Below are positions 56,401 to 64,000 of a DNA stretch of 64,000 nucleotides, one piece after another; within the stretch, counting starts at the first letter, position 1, and each line of letters begins with the position of its first letter. The translations under genes and the position numbers were made by a program. Under the pieces are notes generated by a model. It saw only the letters and a list, made by a program, of their open reading frames with translations, was not told the DNA's origin and searched no databases. Origin of the DNA: Clostridium sp. JN-1 (lineage in GTDB: Bacteria > Bacillota > Clostridia > Clostridiales > Clostridiaceae); NCBI RefSeq assembly GCF_003718715.1, contig NZ_CP033465.1, forward strand, positions 2,232,001 through 2,296,000, in the 5' to 3' direction.

Positions 56401-57103
56401 TTTCCGGAAAATCGAGCGGTTCTCTAACATACGAGTCCTTTCTGTTACAACTATCTTTACATTGCCTTGATAGCGCATATATTACCGATATAAATTTCTT
56501 ATATTCATTATCTTTTTTATACCTATCTCTATCTATAAATTTTTTAATGACATCGGATGTTATATTATCCTTAAGCGTTAACAAGTCACCGTCTCTATAT
56601 ACGTAATCTCCAAATTTATTCCCTAAAAATAAATTTTCACCTGTATATTTTACGCAACAATCTTTTAAAGTACTCTTTCTATATTTGGCCGCTTTAATCC
56701 TAATATTCAGTTTTTTTAAATTACCACGTGCAAAAAATGTCATACCCATAGATGATGGATTTAATTCATTGGCCATGTTTATTTTTTCTTCTATACTATA
56801 ATTTACTTCCTCTTGGTCACCTTTATGTTCGCCGCTATTATTACATGGTAATTTATGTCCCCCTTCACATCCATATAAGTCATAATCATTCCTGAGGTCA
56901 TTCATCTTATCTACAATATCATCATCTTCTTGTTTTTTCTCATCTTTTTGTGGAAATAAAATTCCAGTAGAATACCTAGTTATAGGTTCATCCGTTATAA
57001 GTTCATGCTCTACATCTGAACCTATATCCTCAGAACCAGGTCCCAACAGCTCTTTCCTTACACTCTCATAAATTTTTTCCCTAGCTTCTTCAAATTCATC
57101 CAT
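53420..57103 (-). CDS. drmA: DISARM helicase DrmA
   Basis: The 1227-aa SF2 helicase has Walker A LIWIPTGGGKTEAYLGLS (~558), a DExH-type motif LIIQDELHLISGP (~787) and motif VI QATSRVGREKPG (~1037). A cysteine pair with CPWCGTKL suggests a zinc site. DrmA is the core motor of DISARM and loads onto unmethylated or single-stranded-ended phage DNA. It is preceded by drmE (gap 23 bp) and coupled to drmB. The order drmE-drmA-drmB matches class 2 DISARM. Confidence 0.88.
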   Translation of the reverse strand: MDEFEEAREKIYESVRKELLGPGSEDIGSDVEHELITDEPITRYSTGILFPQKDEKKQEDDDIVDKMNDLRNDYDLYGCEGGHKLPCNNSGEHKGDQEEVNYSIEEKINMANELNPSSMGMTFFARGNLKKLNIRIKAAKYRKSTLKDCCVKYTGENLFLGNKFGDYVYRDGDLLTLKDNITSDVIKKFIDRDRYKKDNEYKKFISVIYALSRQCKDSCNRKDSYVREPLDFPEIIIISMDKDYTTKDIEVPIKRKSLGNITAQLQICVVRRNYGDDINSYTIVLVNREGYKNYGRDLKSIFQPEIRISTLDNPEIKFVENGERNLSNSKYDLDKEEESLELLYRNKKNYAVGHGVSTGQNVDIVTGLGEIWTTFLPRYEVKKMDFDIEGLNKDKSQEILSMKNLSDISKLSKKDKVNNLNKIVALYDNWIEELNTEINTLDSKFKNAALRHMEQCKLASNRMKKGIELIEKDDNVYIAFSLMNRALLMQRLHSHLGERYPMTGNLPENLMKKFPEIDYENSSPDEAMWRPFQIAYILMCIESIENPNCGYRDIVDLIWIPTGGGKTEAYLGLSAFTIFLRRLRHPQNGGGTTIIMRYTLRLLTSQQFIRASIMICACELIRREEKYNLGDEKITIGLWIGSKQTPNTKKDAKEKFSKLKSKAKNKFDLDYKKDNYNKFQLLKCPWCGTKLEKEFIHYSNKNKEEKEIEVGMWGYNFTGKSSRIFCPDEECPFSDENGGLPVQVVDECIYDTPPTLLFGTVDKFAMITWKERSSSLFALDVGNKNLSPELIIQDELHLISGPLGTIVGLYETAIDALCSEKGIRPKIIASTATIRRANEQCNQLYARDVIQFPSPGLDASDSFFTKDDNEKPGRLYVGVMPVGKTLTTAQVRLMSALTNRVKMIDMSENVKDKYWTLVCYFNTLKELGMTQSLVQADIQDNINIVSNRLLRRKPTRKLFNVAELNSRKTASQINNTLKDLETNYSEDNMKNNKWAIDVVLASNMISVGLDVSRLNLMMVLQQPKLTSEYIQATSRVGREKPGIIFTLYGPSRTRDKSHYEMFYDYHQSFYKHVEPTSVTCFSEPARNRMLHSIFIALVRHILGLSSEKSASEFKKDLSGLDKVENIIVNRAEKLFSMAGESEDIKQNEIDDIKNEIYKIEDQWAGRVDDLPDDMSLMYSGNKDQQFNLIKPFGKDGENKAMATLQSMRNVDKQSGVDILVFGDDEDE

Positions 57104-57126
57104 AAAATAATCCCCCTATTTTTAAT

Positions 57127-59808
57127 CTAATAGAAAAAATCATCAACTGCTGCTTTGTCTATAATACAATTAGCCCTGTTTGCAGGAACATTAAATGAAA
57201 CATTTAAAATTTTTTTAACCGTAACTACCTGTCCACATTCCTTTATGTCGTCAATAAACTCATTTATAAGCTGGCCTAATTCATCTTTAATGTCTAGCTT
57301 TTTCATGACAGACCTAATAACCATTATGTTAAAATTATTTTTTTTGAAATTCATCCTAAATTTTCTCATCAAATTACAAGAATTATATATTTCTTCCCAA
57401 TTCTTTAAAAAATATGGGTCACCAGTTATCTTTGCAAGGGCTCCATATGTTTCTTTTTCTCTCGGTCCAACTATTTCATTACCTGAAATCCAACTTTTTA
57501 TCGCCATATCTCCCCTGCTTACACCATAAATTAATAATTCTGTGGCTATATTGGATGTAACTAGCTGGTTATTATACATATACTTTTTTAAAGAATTCTT
57601 CCAATACCTCATATTTTTATAGTGCCTACCATATTTTGATTTAAATTTATCCGAATATATAATTTTACGGAATAAATTTTCCAAATCACCCTCGTTTTTA
57701 TAATTTATAAACAATAAATTATCTCCTACTTTAAGAGATTGAATATCTTTATTTAATACTTTTCCAGTACTATTTTCTATACACTTTGCTTTATAAAACC
57801 TAGTTAAAAGCGCTATCTTATGTTTTTCAAACTCCAAACACATATCTATACTAGAATTAGAATTATTATTGTAATTATTTCCGCCTATTATTTGATCATC
57901 GTGTGCCGGAATATTTAAGAGATCATCAATCTCACAATCCAAATTAATTTTCTGCAAATAATTGTCCTTGGCATAGTGCCGATACACATTTTTCTCTATT
58001 TTTTCATCTAATTCCTGTACAGCTATTTCCTCTCTATTTTCTTTTCCAATTTTTTTAACTTCTTTAAACTTTGTAAAATCTATTTTAGCTTTGTCCATTA
58101 AATCTACAGTTTTATCAATACTTAATATATTACTTTCTTCCACTTGTTTAATTTTTCTATTATATTTTTCTACTTTACTGTTATATTTAAAAACTTCAGT
58201 TGGATATAATAAGTTTGAAATACTATAACCTATATACGATGAGAGTTGGTCAATTTTATTGCTGTCATATATCCCCGTAAACACTACATTTCTATAAATT
58301 TTACTTGGTTTAAAATTTAACTTAAAATCCTTTATACAGAGCACGTTAAAAGAACCGTATTTTTTGAGAATTAACTTCTCTATAGGATTACTACAAATTA
58401 TCAAATCCATTTCTCGCAAATTCATGTTTTTTATATACTCTAATTTAGGGTTTTTATTATATAATATATCTTTCAACTTTTCTGACAGCTCTACTACCTT
58501 TTTTAAATTTTCACTATAACTCCTATATTGACAGTACTTTTCTGGGGCTACATATAAAGCCTCTAAAACTTTTCCTACTGTATATTTTTTTAGATCGTTT
58601 TCTTCTATATATCTATCATATTCACATATAGGTACAGTCAATTTTTCAAATATTTTAAACAACCCATAAGAGGCCATTAAAAAGTTATTAGTATTTTCAT
58701 ATGATACATCATCATTTGATATATTATATAATCTTCTCTTCAAATCAAACATATACCCACATATTTCTGATTGTTCTTTTAACACTATATGTGAGACTTC
58801 CCTATTCTTTAAAACATCTACTTCATGATGTGTTAATATAATATTATTTAAAGATTCTACTGTGAAATTATTTAGAAGTGCATTTTTTGTCCAGGCATAT
58901 AAATTTATATCATAATTTTCATCTAATATCTCGGAAATTTTGCTGTTCTTATTGAAATTGTTTAATATAAATATCTTTTTTATCCTACTCTTATTTAATA
59001 GAATATCTAAGATACCACCTATTTCAGAAATGTATGTATTTTCTCCCACAAGTAATATTTTATCTATCTTTTTATCTTCTCTAATAATTTCCATAGCATT
59101 GTCAAGACTAGAGGTAAAAATTAATATTTCTTCTAATTTTAATTTATTTCCCTTTAAATCATCATCGTTATATTTGCTTGGAAATATTTCAGTGAACCCA
59201 TATTTTTTATTTTTAACTTTTATTTTTATATCGTCTAGCAAAGCTTTTAATTCATTTCCCGGCTGGTAAACTACAAGCATTTTATTATTTATAACCTTGG
59301 TCAAGTTTTCTGATTTCAAGTGTAACATGTCAGCCAAAATGTAGAGCCCACTTTTTTTATTGAATTTATTCTCTGCACCCATAACATTTAAATTTGTTGA
59401 TATGCCTTTATTCAATGACAACTTATAGGCATCACTTAACCTAATCCATGTGATATCATTTTTCTTATATCTCAATTTTATCTTTTCTTCTCCAAATATA
59501 TCATCTGTGCCGCAATATTCTACTTTCTTGCCAGCATAATTTACGGTATCTCCTGGCTTCAAATAATCAAGTATATCTGTTTCAGTGTTTTTCAAGTTTT
59601 CAACATATATTTTTATGGATAGTACCATAAAAGATAATAATTCTACTTTTAAATTTTGTGGACTCATGAACAAATTAACTTTTTTATCGTTATTGAAAGA
59701 ATTTATTAAAATTTCGGCATTTCTCAACTCATAATCACCTATATACAATGCTTTATCTCTAAAATATATGCTATATTTAAGAATTTCCTCTATAGAAGGT
59801 TCATCCAT
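57127..59808 (-). CDS. drmE: DISARM-associated protein DrmE
   Basis: The ~893-aa protein has no clear catalytic motif. Central segments such as KIDKILLVGENTYISEIGGI and RNVVFTGIYDSNKIDQL resemble degenerate helicase-like alpha/beta folds, as in DrmE proteins of class 2 DISARM. It is the first gene of the drmE-drmA-drmB operon. The start is set at ATG (MDEPSIEEI), seven bases after GCAGGTG, not at the earlier GTG that overlaps this site. The assignment rests on size, position and general look; the role of DrmE is not known. Confidence 0.7.
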   Translation of the reverse strand: MDEPSIEEILKYSIYFRDKALYIGDYELRNAEILINSFNNDKKVNLFMSPQNLKVELLSFMVLSIKIYVENLKNTETDILDYLKPGDTVNYAGKKVEYCGTDDIFGEEKIKLRYKKNDITWIRLSDAYKLSLNKGISTNLNVMGAENKFNKKSGLYILADMLHLKSENLTKVINNKMLVVYQPGNELKALLDDIKIKVKNKKYGFTEIFPSKYNDDDLKGNKLKLEEILIFTSSLDNAMEIIREDKKIDKILLVGENTYISEIGGILDILLNKSRIKKIFILNNFNKNSKISEILDENYDINLYAWTKNALLNNFTVESLNNIILTHHEVDVLKNREVSHIVLKEQSEICGYMFDLKRRLYNISNDDVSYENTNNFLMASYGLFKIFEKLTVPICEYDRYIEENDLKKYTVGKVLEALYVAPEKYCQYRSYSENLKKVVELSEKLKDILYNKNPKLEYIKNMNLREMDLIICSNPIEKLILKKYGSFNVLCIKDFKLNFKPSKIYRNVVFTGIYDSNKIDQLSSYIGYSISNLLYPTEVFKYNSKVEKYNRKIKQVEESNILSIDKTVDLMDKAKIDFTKFKEVKKIGKENREEIAVQELDEKIEKNVYRHYAKDNYLQKINLDCEIDDLLNIPAHDDQIIGGNNYNNNSNSSIDMCLEFEKHKIALLTRFYKAKCIENSTGKVLNKDIQSLKVGDNLLFINYKNEGDLENLFRKIIYSDKFKSKYGRHYKNMRYWKNSLKKYMYNNQLVTSNIATELLIYGVSRGDMAIKSWISGNEIVGPREKETYGALAKITGDPYFLKNWEEIYNSCNLMRKFRMNFKKNNFNIMVIRSVMKKLDIKDELGQLINEFIDDIKECGQVVTVKKILNVSFNVPANRANCIIDKAAVDDFFY

Positions 59809-59995
59809 ATCACTCACCTGCTTTCTATAAATATTTATTTACCAATAACGTTTTATAATTACATAATATTGTAAAATACTAGATAGACAAAAAACTATAA
59901 CACTAAATGCATTTCTCTAAAGCTAGTCCAACTCATCCTTCTCTTATAAATTCAGATAAAAAATATTCCAAAATAAATCATACATAAATTGAATA

Positions 59996-62176
59996 TTATT
60001 TTTCTAAATTAGCTAGAAATTTTAAAATATCATTCTTTTCATTTTCAAGAATTGTATCTGAAATATCTATTGCAGGTTGGAATATATTCATGTTTCCCTC
60101 AAAATGATTAAACTCATTAAGTAATGTTTTTCGTGAAGTTAAAAATACTCTTCTTTCTAAATTTTTTTTATTGCTGTTATCGCCAAAAGCTTTATAAATA
60201 ATTTTACCAAGCTGATCACAATTCTTCGTATTGATACTATATAAATTAACAAGAGTTTTCTCAACATTTAATCGTAGATATAAATATATTAGTGAATGCT
60301 TTAAGGTTCTATTTAGGAGTGGATAATTAACATTTTTTAATATACTTATAGAATTTAAATCTTTTAAATTTATTGCTGTAATATACTTTGCAGAAACTAT
60401 ATGGCTTTCTTCTATTGTATTATCATTCACACCAAATAATTTATTATAGATTTTTGTAACATCTATATCTTCAGTTTCATATCCATGCATCAATTTGTTA
60501 AGCTTATCTTTAGTTTCTGTATCTCCAATAATATTAGCATATCCCCTCATAAACGGAATTATTGAAATTAAAAATAATTCTTCATCTTCTATTTGATCAA
60601 AAATGTCAGTACGAAATAAATTAAGTAATTTATCTAAATATAATAAAATTAATTGCTCATTCTCATTAACTCTTATAAACCCATTTCTTTCTTTTTCAAC
60701 ATTATTAAATAAATATAAATTAAAGCATTTGTGAAATTGACAATCAAGTAATCTAATTAAATCTATATTATGTGTCAGTATAATACAATTTTTACCTTCT
60801 AAGAATTTTATTATCATATAAGCTACCTTATTCTTATAAATAGAATCAAAACTAGAAATAGGATCATCAATTACAATTATTGGTTTATCTGAATTTTTAG
60901 CTTTTAAAAATTCAAATGCAAGAGAAATAAAATTTTGTTCTCCCGTACTTAAATGCAATTCTTCTCTTTCTTTATTTATAAATTCTTTTCCCCCAAGTTT
61001 TATAATTAAATTGTTATTTTGGTCTCTCTCTAAATCAATTTCTTTATCAATATTTTCACTTACAACATCCTTTATATAAATCAAATCTTCCTGAGTCATT
61101 TTAGGCTTGATTCCTATCATTCTATCATATTCATCACATTTACTTATTAAATCACGTCCTTTTAAGGAATCAACAAATAAATTACTTATTTTATCATTGA
61201 AAATATTAATGTAATTATTAATATCTTCCTTCAAATCATTTACTATTTCTATGTTCCCATCTTCAATCGCTTTCAACAAATCTGTTTTTATATTAAATGG
61301 ATCATTTCCTTTTACAAGATTAGCCGTAAATTTTAATAATTCTTTAGTTTTAGTATCTAAAGATTTAAAAACCATTTTTCTATTACTTACTTTTTTATTT
61401 AATAATTCATCAGGATTTATCGGATTATCACATACTATACATTCAGTTTTATAGTCAAATTTCTTAAGGATCTCTATTGCCTGGTCATTTTCTTCTATTT
61501 GTTTGACATCATTATTTTTATCGATTGAATTTTCGCTAATGTCACATATTTTCTGCAATATAGAATTTTTATTTTTAAAATCATCAATTAAAAAGTGAAG
61601 TTTATCTTCGCTAAAATCTTCAATTGTCTTTCTATTAATAGATCTGATTTTTTTTATAAACTCATTTCTATTTATCTTTTTGCCTCGTGATCTAGTATTA
61701 ACAATATCATCTATATACTCTTTAAAGTTTTCATCTAAAATTATATTCATTAAATACTTTTCTTTTTTTGAAATTGTATATTCATTTTTTAAATCGTTAA
61801 CTAAATCTTTAACAATTTCTTCAAATTCATTATCTATATCACGTTTTAGATTAAATTCTTTTGCTATGTTATCTCCCAATAAAAAATCTTTAGTTGTTCC
61901 TTGTATAACATTTCTACCATTTTGATCTGATATTTTATAAAATAATGGATTATTGTCGCTATTATATGTAGTTCCACAACATACCACTTCAAATTCAGTA
62001 CCTTTCTCATTATCTAATACATCAGCTAAACTAGTCTTACCAACTCCATTTGGTGCATATAATATGGCAATTCCTTTTTTGGAAAATTCAATTTTATTAT
62101 CATGCTTAAGCTCTTTGAAATCATTACAAAATATATCTTCTTTACATATTTTATTAAACTCTAAATCGTTAATCAT
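59996..62176 (-). CDS. RloC/PrrC-like AAA ATPase with zinc hook
   Basis: The 726-aa protein has Walker A ILYAPNGVGKTSLADVL (~38-54), a coiled region with a CxxC zinc hook ECIVCDNPINPDEL (~245), the ABC signature HLSTGEQNFISLAFEF (~408), Walker B KPIIVIDDPISSFDS (~432) and H-loop LTHNIDLI. Its C-terminus ends RKTLLNEFNHFEGN. This AAA_13-type layout is that of RloC and relatives, which sense DNA damage or restriction alleviation and cut tRNA anticodons; whether the C-terminus here is a true anticodon nuclease cannot be shown. GGAGG precedes the ATG. It has the shared promoter box. Confidence 0.7.
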   Translation of the reverse strand: MINDLEFNKICKEDIFCNDFKELKHDNKIEFSKKGIAILYAPNGVGKTSLADVLDNEKGTEFEVVCCGTTYNSDNNPLFYKISDQNGRNVIQGTTKDFLLGDNIAKEFNLKRDIDNEFEEIVKDLVNDLKNEYTISKKEKYLMNIILDENFKEYIDDIVNTRSRGKKINRNEFIKKIRSINRKTIEDFSEDKLHFLIDDFKNKNSILQKICDISENSIDKNNDVKQIEENDQAIEILKKFDYKTECIVCDNPINPDELLNKKVSNRKMVFKSLDTKTKELLKFTANLVKGNDPFNIKTDLLKAIEDGNIEIVNDLKEDINNYINIFNDKISNLFVDSLKGRDLISKCDEYDRMIGIKPKMTQEDLIYIKDVVSENIDKEIDLERDQNNNLIIKLGGKEFINKEREELHLSTGEQNFISLAFEFLKAKNSDKPIIVIDDPISSFDSIYKNKVAYMIIKFLEGKNCIILTHNIDLIRLLDCQFHKCFNLYLFNNVEKERNGFIRVNENEQLILLYLDKLLNLFRTDIFDQIEDEELFLISIIPFMRGYANIIGDTETKDKLNKLMHGYETEDIDVTKIYNKLFGVNDNTIEESHIVSAKYITAINLKDLNSISILKNVNYPLLNRTLKHSLIYLYLRLNVEKTLVNLYSINTKNCDQLGKIIYKAFGDNSNKKNLERRVFLTSRKTLLNEFNHFEGNMNIFQPAIDISDTILENEKNDILKFLANLEK

Positions 62177-62230
62177 TTAAATTTATCCTCCTAATTATAA
62201 AATTTATTATTCCTGGCTTCATGTAACTAT

Positions 62231-62277
62231 ATTATATCACTCAAATACATTTTATTACCTTTATTTACAAAATAATC
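62231..62277 (-). promoter_or_regulatory. shared defence promoter box, copy C
   Basis: On the minus strand TTTTGTAAATAAAGGTA, then TAAAATGTAT, then extended -10 TGATATAAT, about 55 bp before the RloC-like gene. It is the most diverged of the four copies. Confidence 0.6.
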
Positions 62278-62414
62278 AACAGCATTATAATGAGAATAAA
62301 TTAATTGCAGGTACATCTTTTATTTTTTATATATTGATTTCAATCGACATTATTTTTAAAAATAAACTCTCATTTCATTCACCCAAAATATATATTTAAT
62401 TAAAAGACATGCAA

Positions 62415-63653
62415 TTATTGATCTTCTTTTGTTGCTGCAACTTCGTCTAAAACTTGCTTATCATTATAATATTTAATTTCACTATTTTTCCAATTAAGTT
62501 CAATAAAGCAAGGCTCTTCATTACTATCACTTAAATCAGTTCTATAGATTCTTCCCTTAAATGAATCTAAAACAGATTGATTAAAAATTCCTGGATACGC
62601 GTTATTCCTTCCCATTAAAATATTTATTCTTTTATCAGAACAACAAAATTGTATGTCATTAATTGAACACTTCTGCGGACAATTATTTCTTTTATATCCT
62701 GTTATACTACCATGATGCGATATGCAATAAAACGTTGCATTTTTTAAATGTGGGTAGCAACATTTAACATTATTCCAACCATCCTCTTCTATATCTCCAG
62801 GAAATACCATTGACTTGCCAGCAAGATTGATTTTAAAAATAGCTGAAGAATTGTTTATTTTTTTCACAGGTACAATACTATAACGAGGATAAGATTGAAC
62901 ATTCTTAGGATGGGTTCTTAAAATAGTTTCATTAGGGTACAAAATTTCAATAATACCATTGCCATTTGAGACTTTAGGTTCTATTAATGTTAAATTTAAT
63001 TTTCTTAAGTTTTGCAATAATTTGTTATAATTACTATCTGGCCACGAATAATATAAATTAATCCATACTTCTGTGTTAGTTAAATAATTTTGACTAATTA
63101 AGTAATTGATTCCATTGAAATGATCGTAATGCGGATGAGTTACAAACAACTTATCTATTTTAACATCATTTAATTCAAATTTATTTTTAATAAATTGAAA
63201 ACACTTATTTATATTTTGTCTATAGCTGACACGTTTTCTAAAATCAAATTCCGAACAATCCACAACCCATATTTTATATGTACTATTATAACTAAATACT
63301 ATAATACTACAATTACCATGGCCAACATTAATATGATATGAATAAACTTCGTCGGTTTTTTTTAAATTAATATTATTAGGTGAAGCATACTTAGTAATTA
63401 ACTTTCCTCTAAGCATATTATTTGTAAATATTTGTCTTTTAGCTATTTTATTACTACCTGCACTAATAAATTGATCTTTGCTATCTATGTATACAAAACT
63501 TCCCTCTTCAATATTTATTATTTTTTCTTCATTAATGTAAATATCTTCTGATTTAACGTAATTGTCATCGGATACCTTAAATAAAGTAACTATACTTTCT
63601 TTTTTATTAAATAAATTGTTAATATTATTCACAAAGTATAATTCCATCTCCAT
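62415..63653 (-). CDS. metallo-beta-lactamase-fold hydrolase (ComEC/Rec2-like)
   Basis: The ~412-aa protein has an N-terminal ~100-residue region of unknown type and an MBL core starting at YSYHINVGHGNCSIIVF, with the metal motif FVTHPHYDHFNGINYL (HxHxDH, ~172) and later CISHHGSITGYKR (~314). Such soluble ComEC-like MBL proteins are found in defence islands and are predicted phosphodiesterases or nucleases. Several starts are possible; the second of two adjacent ATGs is eight bases from AAAGGG. It is transcribed from its own copy of the shared promoter box, upstream of the RloC-like gene. Confidence 0.75.
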   Translation of the reverse strand: MEMELYFVNNINNLFNKKESIVTLFKVSDDNYVKSEDIYINEEKIINIEEGSFVYIDSKDQFISAGSNKIAKRQIFTNNMLRGKLITKYASPNNINLKKTDEVYSYHINVGHGNCSIIVFSYNSTYKIWVVDCSEFDFRKRVSYRQNINKCFQFIKNKFELNDVKIDKLFVTHPHYDHFNGINYLISQNYLTNTEVWINLYYSWPDSNYNKLLQNLRKLNLTLIEPKVSNGNGIIEILYPNETILRTHPKNVQSYPRYSIVPVKKINNSSAIFKINLAGKSMVFPGDIEEDGWNNVKCCYPHLKNATFYCISHHGSITGYKRNNCPQKCSINDIQFCCSDKRINILMGRNNAYPGIFNQSVLDSFKGRIYRTDLSDSNEEPCFIELNWKNSEIKYYNDKQVLDEVAATKEDQ

Positions 63654-63720
63654 CATTATCACCCTTTCAAGTAAATTTGGCTTAATTATTCAAATATTTA
63701 TTAGCATTATTTTTAATTAA

Positions 63721-63768
63721 ATTATACCATATTACCCCATATTAATACTTATATTTACAAAACAAATT
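63721..63768 (-). promoter_or_regulatory. shared defence promoter box, copy D
   Basis: On the minus strand TTTTGTAAATATAAGTA, then TTAATATGGGG, then extended -10 TGGTATAAT, about 70 bp before the MBL gene. Confidence 0.7.
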
Positions 63769-63916
63769 TAATTTTACTTGTTTGTTAAATCACGTCAGTA
63801 TGTATGATACATATCAATTTGATTTATCGCATATTAAAGACCATAATGTAAACATAGGCATACTTGTCATACTACAAAAATTATAGATAAAACCTACGGT
63901 TTTGATGTGATAGTAT

Positions 63917-63957
63917 AAAGAAGGTTGGTATCATAAAAGTGATGCCAACCTTCTTTA
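63917..63957. terminator. hairpin terminator at window end
   Basis: Arms AAAGAAGGTTGGTATCA and TGATGCCAACCTTCTTT pair with one G-U pair. No gene in the window ends into it, so it probably serves a minus-strand gene that lies beyond 64000. The stretch 63769-63916 has no recognisable gene. Confidence 0.65.
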
Positions 63958-64000
63958 TACTGGTATTAATTTATCCAAACAACCTATTCCACGTATTAAT

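Noticed and set aside
1-64000. CRISPR array
   Set aside because: I saw no series of short repeats with regular unique spacers, and no cas genes; the repeats present are long and dispersed.

Overview
The window looks like the chromosome of a low-GC, spore-forming Firmicute, most probably a cluster I Clostridium. The evidence is AT-rich codon use, strong GGAGG ribosome binding sites with frequent GTG and TTG starts, a Spo0E-type sporulation phosphatase, and Clostridium-like versions of glgP, mntH/mntR, queT/queF and a Rieske-FAD oxidoreductase. The species cannot be fixed from the sequence alone.

Region 1 (1-23.2 kb) is core metabolism. It starts with the 3' end of an FAD/Rieske oxidoreductase, a NUDIX hydrolase, a B12-binding radical SAM protein, and a convergent pair of small genes (a 56-aa protein and Spo0E). 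A maltodextrin/glycogen operon follows on the minus strand, in the order lacI-malE-malF-malG-GH31 alpha-glucosidase-malQ-glgP. It is driven by a clear promoter with two tandem LacI-type operators, so the regulator is the first gene of the operon it probably controls. Beside it are malK with a PucR-like regulator and a soluble chemotaxis-like protein. Next come a preQ1 riboswitch with queT-queF, an EamA-like half transporter, and a divergent mntH/mntR pair. Three copies of a palindromic repeat built from GGACA words sit in the intergenic spaces.

Region 2 (23.2-63.7 kb) is a large defence island, almost entirely on the minus strand. In window order it holds: a McrBC-like pair (DUF2357 nuclease and McrB-type AAA protein); broken genes; an Abi_2/HEPN protein; a prophage graveyard ending in a tRNA 3' fragment; a Septu-like pair (PtuA ATPase and PtuB HNH nuclease) with a small membrane protein; a DUF3883 protein; GNAT and HTH genes; a translationally coupled three-gene operon (VPA1262/PLD-like protein, helical-repeat protein, CHAT protease); a restriction cluster (HNH nuclease, T/G-mismatch-type glycosylase, PmeII-like endonuclease, HTH-C5-cytosine methylase) that runs directly into a DISARM class-2-like operon (drmE-drmA-drmB, no drmC); a RloC-like ATPase with a zinc hook; and a metallo-beta-lactamase-fold protein.

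The island has unexplained non-coding structure. Four of its transcription units share one promoter box: an extended -10 TGNTATAAT preceded by a conserved TTGTAAAyATAAGTA block. Three copies of a ~280-bp element carry a terminal hairpin whose stem differs between copies but still pairs. A ~235-bp direct repeat occurs at a tRNA fragment and again 6.3 kb away. The best candidates for an undescribed system are the PLD/helical/CHAT-protease operon and the merged DISARM-restriction-glycosylase cluster, together with the shared promoter box that suggests co-regulation.
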